In this document: positions 49,806 through 61,800 of the stretch, piece by piece | Numbering within the stretch: position 1 is the stretch's first letter | Layout: each line of letters begins with the position of its first letter | Assembly (NCBI GenBank): GCA_009869945.1 | Contig: WIXG01000367.1 | Coordinates: 1 to 64,000 of the forward strand | From: Mesaphorura yosii | Taxonomy: Eukaryota; Arthropoda; Collembola; Poduromorpha; Tullbergiidae | Reading direction: 5' to 3' | Length of the DNA: 64,000 nucleotides | Notes under the pieces: generated by a model | What the model was told of the DNA's origin: nothing | The model's database searches: none | The model's input: the letters and a program-made list of their open reading frames with translations, nothing else | Translations under genes and position numbers: made by a program

Positions 49806-52800
49806 TTATTCTTCATTATCTTCAGCAGCGGCCAACATTTCCTTGAAGCTGAATGGGTGAAATGCATAACCTTGACCAGTGTAGAATTTTGACTGAAACT
49901 CAACCCTACAAATTAATATGCATGAAACAAAAAAATAAAACATGCTACTAATCAGAATTGCGTTCCTTCTGCCAAAAACTCACCAATGCAAACGAAGTGT
50001 ATGCAAGAAAGCGCTCAATCCTTCCATCAACACCAGGATGCTGACGGTGAGAACAGCCCAGGCAGAGAAAATGAAGTAGAGTATGATTCCGCCCCACCAC
50101 TCTGGCCGCGCCAAACCAATACGCATGACCATTGACCACAAGACTTCGGAAAGTTGAGCATGAGCCAGGGAAAGTGCCCACAGACGAAGGTATGACGCAG
50201 TGTGTGAGACGGATCCGAGGACGTACTCAATTGTGTGAATCCCTTGATGAATCATGATCTCACTCATCTCAAACTCTTCTCCGTGATCATGATCTCCGTG
50301 TCCTCCACCTCCTCCACTCGGAGCTGCAGCGGGTGCTGGTCCAGCTGGTGTAGTCGAGTTTCCGTCGTGGGTTCCTTCAACTGAATGTTGAGCGCCTCCA
50401 TTCGGAGTTTCTTCCTCTTCATCGTCTTCATGCGTCGTCACGGCCGTTAAGTGTCCTTCCTGTATAGATTAAAAGAAGGGCATTGAAGAAGTTGAAGACG
50501 TCTAACTCTTGAGTTTATAAAGAATAACACAATCGTACCTTCCTCGCCTGAGCTTCCCTCCACTGCTTCTTCAAAATGAATGGTTTGATGAAAAGCATCC
50601 ACGGAACGCAGACAAGCGCCGAAAGAACAAGAACCTTCTGAACGATTGGTTGTCCTTCGTAGAGCAAATTACTCGTACAGCCAAGCGGTGCTTTATCTGC
50701 AGCTTTGAACAGGACCATGTTGATGAAGGTGATTAAAATGGACGGTGCACACCCCGGACCGGTGTCAAGTCCGCCTCTTGGTCCATACCAGGTCCATTTA
50801 TGAAAGACGAGGATACAAAGGTACAAGAAGAGGAAGAGCATGAAAATAAGCTGTGGAATGAATTCACAGAAAATGTTCACAGCCCTCTTGAAATAAATGT
50901 GATTCCAAATGGACAGCAGAACACCGAATAACATGTGAATAACTCCAGTAATAATTGAGATTTTCATTTTGTAGGCATTCAGGAATGCTATTTTGTTCTC
51001 GGCAACCTGAAATGTGAATGATAAAGAATTATGAAAAATATCAATGCTAAAACCACACTTAATGAACAAACGCTATGAATGCGAACCTGCCACACAGGAT
51101 CGATGCCAATAGGATAAGGCGTCTGATAGTAGCAGTCTTTCGGGTCTAGCATGACATCTTTCTGAGTCATCACATACTCTGCTGGTAATGTGGTTTCATT
51201 CGTGTACCAAAAAGATCCGAAGATATTCAAGCTTTTACTGAAAACATCGTTGTAGATGAGTCCAGTGTAGAAGGAAAATATTCCCATCAAAAGTATGATG
51301 TAGCGCCCACCAAAGAATATGTTCCAGATCTAAAATTACAGCGCCAATTTGAGTGCTTTCTTCCTAGATAGTAATTTGCAGATGTGACCACGCAAGACGC
51401 AATATCTCACCTCGCTTCCTTTCTTGCCCTCAAACTTCTTTTCACAAACAACCATCCACAAGCCAAAGAAGAGCATGATCAGTGCATGGCCGGAATCCCC
51501 AAACATCACAGCAAACAAGAATGGAAATGTTATGATCGTGTATGGCGCAGGATTAACTTCACGATAGGAAGCAATGCCGTAAGAATCGACGAGATTTTGA
51601 AAGCCACGTGTGACTTTGTTCAATCTAAAGAATGTGGGTGGATTTTCTTCAGTGTCCATTCGGTTCAAAATTGGAGGGACGGAAGAACCGGCGCGCTCCT
51701 GTAATAATTGCAAATTTCAAATGCATAAGAACATCTTCGTTTGCTTTCCCGAGCTTGCTTCAGATAACTTACTGTTCCTTTCCTCAATGACACGTGAATT
51801 AACTCCAAATCGGCTACTGGAATCCAGCACTCCGCAATTAAGCACTTTTGAGTTACATCCAGATTGAACAAATTCAGGGTATGATAGATGGCCTTGATCT
51901 TCCTCACTTTTATGAACCACATTTTGATTGATTTAGCAGCTGCCACCAGCACACGATGACGATGATCGTTTGTTTGCGATAAAATCTAGCGACATAACAT
52001 GAAATCAGCTGATTGATTCACTCCAGAGTTTGAATGAGACTCACTGTCGTCAAATCCTCGATACGTGTCATAACTTCAATGGAGACTTGTCTTCTCTCAG
52101 CTGGGGTTTCAGGGCAGGGATACAAAGTTGCCCTGAAACCTTCGCAGATTTTGCGCACACGAGTTTTGAGCTGATCTCCTTGGAAGAATATAATGAACAC
52201 AACTTTGTTCACTTGATCGCTCTGAAATCCACATGAGTACAATTAGAATTACATAGATAATAGCATTTAGATCCTTGCTTACGGTAACGGGATCTTCTAA
52301 TGGAGTCTCGATCTCAGATTGACGCAGGAAAACGTTTCCGCGGCAGGCACGCCAAAGTAAGCGTTCAAATGCAGGAAGGCGTTCACGAAGTATAACTCCA
52401 GCAACAAATCTAAAGTCAGCAAACACAATTAGCTTCCGCATACGCACCAAGAATGCCTTCTTTTCTAATATAAAACTATCTTAAAATTTAAAGTACTAAA
52501 AGACACTACGAAGAAGAATGAAAGTTTTACCAACCACCACTACTGAATACTCATCCCGGGAAATATAGTCTCATTTTTACATGATCGACATACCCTAACT
52601 GGGCAGGAGCCTGGCCAGGCGCAATCCTGCCAGAAAAAGGCTCCTCGCTCAAGAGTCCTCTCATAGCAGAACTCTCGGTGGCAGCTTCCTCACGCTTGAG
52701 TACATAATAACATGAGTTCATTTGTATTAAATTAAACTTTACGCACATTTATCAGCAAAAGTTTAGCTGTGGACGAACACAATTTTGCTTTGCAATTGCT

Positions 52801-54316
52801 TTAGCTTATGCGTAGTTGATTACAAAGACCCGACTCCAAATTTCCAAAATACTCTAAATCTACGGTGTAAAAATTAAAATAGTGCGTTTAGCAAGACAAA
52901 ACATTTGTCTTAAATAGCTTCAAATTTAGATAGCCCTCCACCGAGACCAGACCACAGACTGACCAAATAGATTTCAAACGCGTAGTGTATTAAATCCGAG
53001 TGTTACGAGTTAAGAGTTAACAATTCATAGGACATGTGTCAATTTCTATTTTAGTTCTACTTTCTGTACTGTCTAACTTCTAAGTGACTATGTGTGACTA
53101 ACCCTAATTTCATCGAGGTTGAAGGGCGACCAATTCCCTCTTCACTGAGCAAACCTATTCTTTCTTCCTCCTCTGTCGTTAGTTGAGCCACAGCTCCAGC
53201 CAATTGAGTCACCAGACCTGTCTTTGAATCAAGTTCATCTCCAATGAAAAGATTGAGTTCCGTCGCATGCATTCGATTCCAACTTGATCAGGATTCAGGA
53301 ATGACCCATCATAAGCAGAAAGTTTGGAAGCGAGAAGTGAAACATTAACTGGGCTAGTGAGTACTAGTGACGTAACACATCACTACGTTAACTAATGTTT
53401 GCACGCTCAAGCTAAGATGAACAAGAAAAGCTAAAGCAATTAACAATTTGGACTCATAAAGCACGGAAAATTAAATTAACTTTGAATATTGATCATCGGA
53501 ATGTGGAGCAACGGATTATTAGTTTTTACCTCGTCAAAAAAGACTTGAGTCTTCCGGAGAATGTGCTTCAGTTCCGTCAATTCGAGGAAGTTTTTCTTCA
53601 AAGTCTCAGCATTTTGATTGACCTCGCGGAATTCGTTCTCTAGTTTCTCGTACGTTGCCTGAAAGTGACATCGGTCATAAGAAATAGGCCGGCACTACCG
53701 CGGACTCAATGGGCATAGCCACTTCTGTCATTGATCAATTGTGTGAATTCCCAGGTCACTCAATGCAATTCCAAAAAAAGTCATGAGTGGTCTAAGAAAC
53801 TCATTTAGATTTAGCTTTTACTTTGTGGTAGTCTAAAATCGTACTTGCATTATACGCACAATAAATTGCACAAGTACAAGCACGAGGAACGCTACCATTA
53901 ATTACAGCACCAGGATCAGGATCAGGATCTTGATGCGAATTAAGAAAAACTTTACCTCCATGTCAATCATTTCCCTCGGCTGAGGTGCTTCTGGATTTTC
54001 CCCAGTGTCAAGCATGGGAATTCCATCTTTTTTAATCTCCTTCTCCAAGTATCGCAGTTTTCTCTCCATTTCATCACAACGTCTCACTTCGTTGACGAAT
54101 TTCCGTTGGAATGCGTTCACATCGGGATTCAACTAAACCAAGATACCGTTGACTAGATTAGTAAATGATGTAGAAGACGACATGAAGCCAAAAACTTACA
54201 TCTCGGAATTGTGCCAATCCAAGTTCTCCCAATTCGGAAACACAATTATATGCAGCCTCTGATTGCAAGAAGAGCTGACACAAGGTCATCTCCTCGCTTT
54301 GGAATATCGAAGACAT
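49806..54316 (-). CDS. ATP6V0A1: V-type proton ATPase V0 subunit a
   Basis: The large V0 subunit that forms the proton half-channels and sets pump location. Exons: 54316-54200, 54132-53956, 53658-53530, then either 53221-53103 (5B) or 52694-52594 (5A), then 52409-52283, 52221-52045, 51985-51773, 51698-51411, 51329-51087, 51006-50539, 50459-49984 and 49905-49806. They give 871 aa with 5A or 877 with 5B. Family blocks include [53 protein letters not shown]-like [28 protein letters not shown], and the proton-path helix [19 protein letters not shown] with its essential Arg. Exons 5A and 5B both start in phase 0 and end in phase 2 (GG), so each joins correctly to the flanking exons. All start and stop choices are supported by splice phase. 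The symbol denotes the family; paralogue identity is not resolved. Confidence 0.96.
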
Positions 54317-55032
54317 TTTCAGTTCCTACTGGAAGTACCTGAAAATTTCTGACGTTTCAATAAAAATTGTCTTGGACTCTAAGTCCGAAATTGGAACTAA
54401 TTCCTATTCCAATTTCCCTTGAAATTGCTGGAAAATGCTGAAGACACAAAGCACGAGCTCAGGCTGCTCAGCGCTTCATGCTACGATGCAGGCTTCCACT
54501 TGTAATTTTACAAATGGACACTTCTCACTACTGGACTGGAAGAACTTTAACCAATAAGCGTAAATGTATGTTAATGAGCCGCACCTTAGTTAACTGCGTT
54601 ATGCGTTATATGCCGTGCGAGACGTTAATAATATCTGCTTGCCTACTAAAGATGCAACCCACAATGTCAACGAGAATGCTTCAAACCGCTGTTAACATTA
54701 AAGCGGTGAGAACTCCATTGTTATGTTAATGACCAGGCGAGGATAACACAATAGACATTATTCATTACAAGTATCTAATTAAGTAGCATGCCGAAGCTGC
54801 GGCCGTATACACTTAATACACACAGAGAATGGTTCCGTACATGAATATGATTAAATACATTATTGACACATGAACTAAATCCTCCCCTTCCTGCGACTCA
54901 ATGTAATGTGAATGAATGTGACCAAAACTTTTCACGAGACACTTATATCACCACACCAGTTCTAGTTGCAGACTTTAATCTCATCACCATGATAGTTCTT
55001 AACTTACCCCACTTTGGCCGGCTGGGGCGTCG
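54317..55032. other. Upstream region of the V-ATPase a gene; no gene seen
   Basis: Probable promoter and leader of the minus-strand V-ATPase gene. Short open frames at 54478-54729 and 54863-55114 show no protein-like features. Confidence 0.4.
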
Positions 55033-55413
55033 TCAGCCAGGGATTATGAAAATGATCGAATCTGGAGACTTTTTATGCTGCAGATGGATGCCCTGTGCAT
55101 TGGCCCAACCTTGATCGCATAAACACGCTAGGTCTGCCTGGAAATGGAGCGGTAACTCTTATCTAATGATCGCAGAAGTACTCAACAACTAAACATGCCT
55201 CATAAGTCCAATTCGAAACCAAGAACACACCCCATACCAGCTCTAAGCTGAACTTTAACATTACCTTCATAACAAGAGCAACAGTACTTTTATCTTACCG
55301 AATTGGAAATCCATCTGCTGCGAAATGTGATAGATTCCATCCACAGCACAACACAAAACTACAGCAGAGCACGGGATAATCAACAAGTGTCTCATCGCCT
55401 TTGAACTCTCCAT
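55033..55413 (-). CDS. Tentative small secreted peptide precursor
   Basis: Two putative exons, 55413-55299 (donor TTCG|GTAAGAT) and 55133-55033 (acceptor CCAGGCAG), join in phase to a 71-aa protein. It starts with a signal-like segment (MRHLLIIPCSAVVLCCAVDG), then a short spacer with LACLCDQGW, a dibasic KK, and the end SPDSIIFIIPG followed directly by the stop. A C-terminal Gly would permit amidation. A closely spaced alternative acceptor three to five bases upstream breaks this frame, and the product matches no family I know. Treat it as a hypothesis. Confidence 0.25.
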
Positions 55414-55733
55414 GCCAAGCTCTAGCATATAAAATCCTTGGGATGAACATCTCAGCTCGTCGCGTTATTTCTTTGTTTACCAATCCCTCTAAAATATCCA
55501 CAACATTTTATTCATTCCAGAAAGGTGGATAACCCTCTGCTCTGTTGTGAAAGAGATTAGAACCTCTTCCAAGAAGAGGTTCTCGGTGTAGTCAAAAAGT
55601 CTCAAGAATCTAGTAGAATTGTAGAATCTGATCAATAATTGAATCATCAACATTCTGATTGAAGCTGGCTGAGGGTGAGCTGTGGTCCTGCTTTTTTGCG
55701 AGTCTCTTGGACTATCTTTCAAGACAAGTCGAT

Positions 55734-56958
55734 ATGGGCTTCAAGTTGGGCAAGTTGTTACTGCTTATGACGCTGACAATTTCAATGCTCAAGTCTGGCA
55801 ACGGAGACAACACAAACTTCAACAGACAAGGCATAAACTTACATCAAAGAAGAGGCGTTATCTTATTTAAAATCTCTACGTCTGATGCAACTGACGCTCT
55901 CAATGGTAGTGATCTTGACTTGGACAAATTTTTGAGTAGTATTACCAGCGACAGCGAGACCTCGTCCTCTCACGGTCGTATACCAGAAACGCCAGGAAGA
56001 AGCGCCCGCGACATCAAGCAAAAGCAATACCACCAGAGCCTCAGCAAACATCTTGTTAACGGTAAGTTGTCATTTGCTAAACGATATTTTGTCTTGTGTG
56101 CTCTGATTCATTCCGTCGTGCTGTGCTGTAAACGTTCAGACACCGAGAATCAGTCTGGCTTCACACAAATTCAAAATCTTACGACGTCTACGAATTCCAC
56201 GAAAGCTGATGCAACACCGGAAGAAGGAGGCGTAAAACCTGGGGTTCTAATTGCAGTTGGTATTGTAGGAGGAATTGTAGCTTTGGCTTTGGTCCTCTGC
56301 TATTGTATCCCAATTAAGAGAATTCCAGGTTATTATTCTAGTTACATCCCACGTAAACTTGCCAGTGGCTCGTTTTTTCGGTTCGGTTCCTGCAAATTGT
56401 TAACTTATTTCACAGGGTCACGCTTAACGCCTGGTACCCAGCCCCGTCATGTGACAGGACAGGATCATGGTAAGCACGAGAAAACCGGATCATCATGAAG
56501 GTGAAGTAATGTTAGTGTTAGTGGCATGTGCCGTGGCTGTTCTTAAGAAAAATATCAATATCAACTTAGCTTGTCAATTCGAAAGCTACTCAATTAATCG
56601 CAATATTACTTTCCGTGACCGATTAACTAACTTTATCTTATACTTTTTGACTTGAAGGAAAACTCCCTCCGGCGACAATTCCCTTAATTGGCTTGGAATA
56701 CAAACTAAGATTACAAAGAGCAGCTGAACGCATGGCAGCCGAAGCGCAGCAACAGGAATTGCAACAACAGCATTGTAAATTAGGAAAGATTGGGTGGTTA
56801 AACTTAAAACATTAATTAAAAGAGGCTAACTCATTGACTTCCTTGCAGATGTTCCTGTGTGGCAACCCATTCCTGGTCAAAATGGAGGGGCTCCGGAACC
56901 CCGTCAGCCAGAACTGCTTCCACCTGCATCGGTCTATTACAAGAAGGCACCCAAATAA
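55734..56958 (+). CDS. Single-pass membrane protein with Pro/Gln-rich tail
   Basis: An unrecognised gene. Five exons, 55734-56061, 56140-56328, 56416-56469, 56658-56774 and 56849-56958, all joining in phase 1, give 265 aa. It has a signal peptide (KLLLLMTLTISML), then a Ser/Thr/Asp-rich ectodomain of about 130 residues with several N-glycosylation sequons (NGS, NLT, NST). One TM helix follows at about 149-170 (GVLIAVGIVGGIVALALVLC), then a cytoplasmic tail with a Gln-rich stretch and the ending ELLPPASVYYKKAPK. The layout (short ectodomain, one TM, proline-rich tail with tyrosines) is like that of the next gene. Confidence 0.7.
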
Positions 56959-57571
56959 TTGACGGATAGCATCGGCTCCTGACTGACGACTGACATACTG
57001 ACATCTCTTCTTTACCCATTGACAATCTACCTCTTGCTATTAAATTTACTTAGTTTTTAGGCAACCTTGTACTGTAAATACACCTTAAGGAATAAGTAGC
57101 GGTACCGGCAGTACTAATTTCCTTTTATTCCAAGTGGCGCGGTCGCAATCTGTATCTTCAAATTTCTCAAGTCATCGTCCTTTTGTGAACCTGATGTTAT
57201 CCAACCTGTTTCGAATAAATTGAATAAAATGTAGTTCTTTGGTTGCAGGAAATGGCAAATATCATTGTCATTTATTCGACTCGTAAAATGCGTATGGACA
57301 TTCAAAAACGTCATAATTTTTGGAGTGAGCGTTAGTCGGTTTGGTAGAGTTGACTTTGGGTATTGATCACAAGAGAGCTTTGCTGGAAGATCTCAATTAT
57401 CTCAAGCAAGTCTCTGGAAGTACAGACGTGGCTTTTACGGCGGCACGCAGGATTCAGTTCGAAATTAGAAGTGCAGTTTTGAATTTTGAAGGGGGAAGTA
57501 ATGTAATTATTTTGATCAACGCAGATTAATTTTATTGAATCGAACGAACGATTTTAACTAATTCACTCAAA
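56959..57571. other. Intergenic; no gene seen
   Basis: The 3' UTR of the preceding gene, with AATAAA at 57214-57219, and the short upstream region of the next. A 62-codon frame at 57341-57529 lacks an ATG and room for upstream exons. Confidence 0.4.
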
Positions 57572-58463
57572 ATGAGCGTGATAAATCTCATAAGTCTCAC
57601 TTTGTGTGTAGTTTTGTTCTTAAGTGGTCACTACTCACTGTTCGAAGTGAAGGCCGCCGCAGTGGCTCCGACGAAATCAAGTCCGGATTTAGTAACAGTT
57701 CCGCAATCATCAAACACTTTGGAGACTCCTCGTAGCAATCGGACTCGGTAATTTTTGTAATTTTTATACGAGTTATTGAACCGTACCGAACACTTACGGA
57801 TGGATATTGAATGGAAATGATGCGTTAAATAATATTTAGACCCGCTGCGGCCGATGGACCAGAAACTCCCGATGCCAGCATTGATGCCCCAGTTTCTCAG
57901 GCACATTATCAAGGCACACCTGCCGAAGAAATTGCCCTATACGTTTGCATTGGTTTAGGAGTGGTTTTGTTTGCTGTCTGTTGCTATTTCTGCTCGAAAC
58001 ATTGCTGGTGTCCAACTACAAGAAGGCCTACAGCTGTGGTCTACAGACGTAGGTGCCAACTATTCCAGCATTTGCAACTAATCTGAACACTTGTAATTTA
58101 CATCCTTTGTTTTTGTCTTTAAGACATGACAATTCCGGCCAGTGTAAACATTTTTACTCGCCAGCAAGACGAAAGGGACGGTTTTGGACTTCTGCGAGCC
58201 GATGTGTCTCCTTCTGTAATGCGACGCGTTTCCCCAATTCGTACAGAGGATATCGTGCTTGCTACCCTTCCAAGTAAGGATTCTATTTAGACAAAGCGTT
58301 TGGCATTTGACAGTTTACAAATAAGTCTCCGGCCTATTTGCTATTTTACTTGACAGCTATTGAAGAACTGGAGAAATTGTACAGACCGCATGAAGATCAT
58401 GAGGGTGACCCACCACCACCATATAATCACAAGGAGGCAAGAAATCAATCGAGCTCAAACTAA
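57572..58463 (+). CDS. Single-pass membrane protein with PPPPY motif
   Basis: An unrecognised gene. Four exons, 57572-57747, 57840-58048, 58124-58273 and 58357-58463, give 213 aa. It has a signal peptide (ISLTLCVVLFLSG), a Pro/Ser/Thr-rich ectodomain of about 75 residues with one sequon (NRT), a TM helix near 91-108 (IALYVCIGLGVVLFAVCCYF), and a membrane-proximal Cys cluster (CSKHCWC) that could be palmitoylated. The cytoplasmic tail has GDPPPPYN, a PPxY motif for WW-domain proteins such as NEDD4-type ligases. The neighbour upstream has the same general design. No family name is assigned. Confidence 0.7.
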
Positions 58464-58882
58464 TCTATTTGTTGCAAGCTATGAAATCATTTATTGAGAT
58501 ATCTAAGTTAAGGCTAATCTTCTCTAGCGTGAATCTATCTTTAAATTTTATCTTTGTCATCTTATCTTCTCTTAAAATGAAAAAATAATTACCTGTTCTT
58601 TATCATCATTCAATTTATTGAAGCATTGCCAGATTAATCGGGCATCTTAAATTAGTACAGGTATTTGTCGAAGGGCTTATTTGATATTTTACCCGTACGC
58701 CCAGGTTCGAGGTTGGGGTCGTCAATTTCTTCCTTTGCATAAAGCCTAATAATGATTCGATGTCCTTCGCTCCCCGTTTATATTCCCCTGGAGTTTGCAA
58801 TGGTTCGGGCTCAGGCATTTGTGACTTGCGACGAAACGTTTGCCTTCGACCGACAAACACTTGACCTCCTTCGCCCGGAATT
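58464..58882. other. Convergent 3' ends; CFAP58 3' UTR
   Basis: A reverse AATAAA at 58614-58619 suits the end of the minus-strand CFAP58 gene. An 81-codon minus frame at 58615-58860 lies directly after the chosen CFAP58 stop in another frame. It could be an alternative C-terminus if a short intron is present. Confidence 0.4.
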
Positions 58883-61800
58883 TCATCTTGTCTGCTCCCG
58901 CTTTGTGCTGTGGCGGCAAGATTGCTGCGCTTCCACTGTTTTTCTCATTCTCTTAAAGTAGTTCTCCTTCAGGCACAAAAATCGTTTCCGGATGCCTTCG
59001 AGCTCGTACTTGAAGAAGTCCCGCTGCCCTTCCACCTCCTTCAGTTCGTTCTTCAACGTGCTTAGTTGCTTTCGCTTCGCAGTCAACAGATGCGTGTAAT
59101 AGCGGACGTTTTCAGGCGCTTCAAGCCCGGGTGACTTCTTGAGAACAACGCGTATCTGGCAGTAGATTTGTTGCTTCAGCGTCAAATCTTCGGCTTGCTT
59201 TGTCAGCAGACTGTTTCTTTCGATCAATCGTTTTGTCAGCAAATTGGATTTTTGCACGAGTTCGTAGGATTTGGGATGGGCACACTGAAAGCAAAAGTTT
59301 AAACAAGAATTTTCATAAATAACGCTCACGAAAAAGTTGTATTCATTTGAGCAGTGATTACTTCCAAAATGCGCCAGCGATGAACGTTAATCGGATGCTT
59401 CATTTGTTCTCTCAGCGAATTGCACATGCAAATTTCTTTCGAAATCAAATTCTCCAAAACTGCAATTTCGTGTCTCAACTTTTGGGCATTCCTTGAAGAA
59501 TTTTTGAATATCAACTTTTCTTTCCTGTCAAGTATCATATTGTAAAAGTCAAAGTGGAATTGATACTGGAAACGGCTGACTACTCTGCCTACTTTGACAG
59601 CAAAATGTAGTATCTTAGTTTTCGGATTTCGTCCATGACATTCCGAAAGTGATAAGCCCTGATGCGAATTGTTGAGTGCAGAGTCCGCCACTTTTCCCAA
59701 ATCTCCTTTACCTCCTTGTCTTTCTCGGCCAATTTCCTTGTGTAAACATCCCTCCTCGACTCGGCCGATCTCGTGTAGTACTCCTGCTTCGAGATTTCTT
59801 CCTCAATTTCAGCAACCATCCGCCCAAGCGTCGATCGTTCCACTTCGAGTCCGTCAATCTGTCTCTCCATGTCGTACTCAAGTCGCTTGATGCGCTTCGA
59901 CTCATTCGTGAAGAAATTTGTTTCCTTCTGGATTCGGTCGTAATTCAGGGCAGCGTCGCGTATAATCACGTTCTTTTCAGCCAGCTGGAACTTGAGCGTA
60001 GTGATTTTATGACCCAAATGTGTAAGCTTTCTGTTGTTTACTTTTATGTCGGAGGTTGTTTCTCGAAGAGTGCGCGTGAGCATACTTTTCTCGTGTTCGG
60101 TACCATCCAGAATCTGTTCATGCTTCTTGAGCTGTGTTTCAATGTCAGCCAGCTTGCGCTGGTACTCAAAAATGGCAATGTCCAACTTCTTCATGTCGTC
60201 CAACCGCAGTGCGACCTGATGCGCCAGTTTCGTGGCCGCGCGGCTGTAGTTGTCTCGCTCGCGCTCTAACTGAGCAATTTCTTCCTGCTGCTGCGTAATT
60301 TCCTTCTCAAATGCCGTCAGTTCCACCTCCAGATTTCGAACCCCCACTTGCTGTGTCTTGGCTTCGTTAATGTGCTCGTTGATAAATTTGTTCGTCTTCT
60401 GCAACTCTCGGTTGATCTGCCAGCGCTCCTTGTCCAGCGCGTCCACCTCACGCCGGTTCGCGTCGACCTTCAGCTGAGACGCCTCAAACTTCTTCTCCAA
60501 GTCAGACAGATCGGCTTTTAGCGCGTCACGATCCTTCTCCAGTCTGTCCAGATTTGCTTGCAGTAACTCCACTCTGCGAGCGTTGACGTTGTACTCCTTT
60601 TCGACCAGGGCGTAGTCGTGCTGTACATCTTTCAGCTCGTTCTCTCTTAGCTTCAAATAGCAATTGTTTTGTTAGTTAACTTGCTCAAACTCCAAATTAA
60701 TTTTAGAGAGCTCCTACGTTCAGATCTTCTTCCTCTCGTTGAACATCAAGAGCAAATTTTTCATTGGCTTGCGTCTGAACAGCGAAATCTTCCTTCATCT
60801 TGTCGAAACGAGTTGCTGCGACCTCCTTTTCTCGAACTGCTTCTTCGTTGATGAGCTGGCGATAATCACAAAATTAAATTAGTCGAGTTGTTTTTGTCTA
60901 AAAGTTTTGAGAAACTCGTACCCTCTGAGCTAAGACAGCTTTCTCCGCTTCGGTGAGTCTTTCCTGTGCCGCAGTGACATTCGAGTCCATCGAATTCAGC
61001 TCTTCAATCTTGTCGATAATATCTTGGCCCATCTTCTCAATCGCTCGATCCAAATTCTGTCTTCGTTTGGTTTGCTCCTCAGTCTCCTCGTTCTGCATCT
61101 GAGTGTCCCTCTCATTGATGAGCAGTTTTTCTTTTAGCGTGTCGAAGTTGGAAGCAAGTTCTTCCCGTCGCAATTTGAGTCGTTCATTGTTCGATTGCAG
61201 CTTTGCGGCCTCCTCCGACAGGTTGGACTTCTTCTGCTCGAGATTGTGCCTAAGTTTCTTCAATTCGATGGCACTGTAATAAATTCAGATTTATAAAATG
61301 TGCAAAATACAAACGCGATTACAATTGTCTAAATTGCCAACTAAGATTCTTACGTGCCCTGTCCTTCGGTTTTCGAGGCAAGGTCAATATTCCGATTCAG
61401 GTCCGCAATCTCATCTCTGAACTCGTCAATTCTTTCCTGTACGGTCTTCTCTTCCAGCTCTCCGATGTTCGCCAATCCCCACGAAGTGTCCAGCGTGCCT
61501 TTCAAGGTTGTACTCAGGAGAGGGTCATCTTCCGCCAACTTGATGAGCGTTCGAGTCTTTGCCATCATAGTCGACAAGTCAACCTATCTCATGTCTCAGT
61601 TTAGTTTTGGAAATCAGAATCACACTACACCGCTCGTACAGTTTAAGATAACAAACCGATAGGACGTGATCCTTCTTCTGCAATTTGAGCACATTGGCAT
61701 GCGACCTCTCAACAGCTTTCCAAACATTCTTGAAAATCTTCTTCACAGGCTCCAGATTGACGCTATGCGCTTCAGATTGCCCGAGTCCGTCAATTATACG

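Noticed and set aside
57341-57529. 62-codon frame that reads protein-like
   Set aside because: It has no ATG, and there is no room for upstream exons between the previous gene's poly(A) signal and this frame.
59676-60269. 197-codon plus-strand frame within CFAP58
   Set aside because: It is the antisense shadow of the long coiled-coil exon, where Glu/Lys-rich codons read as open frames on the other strand.
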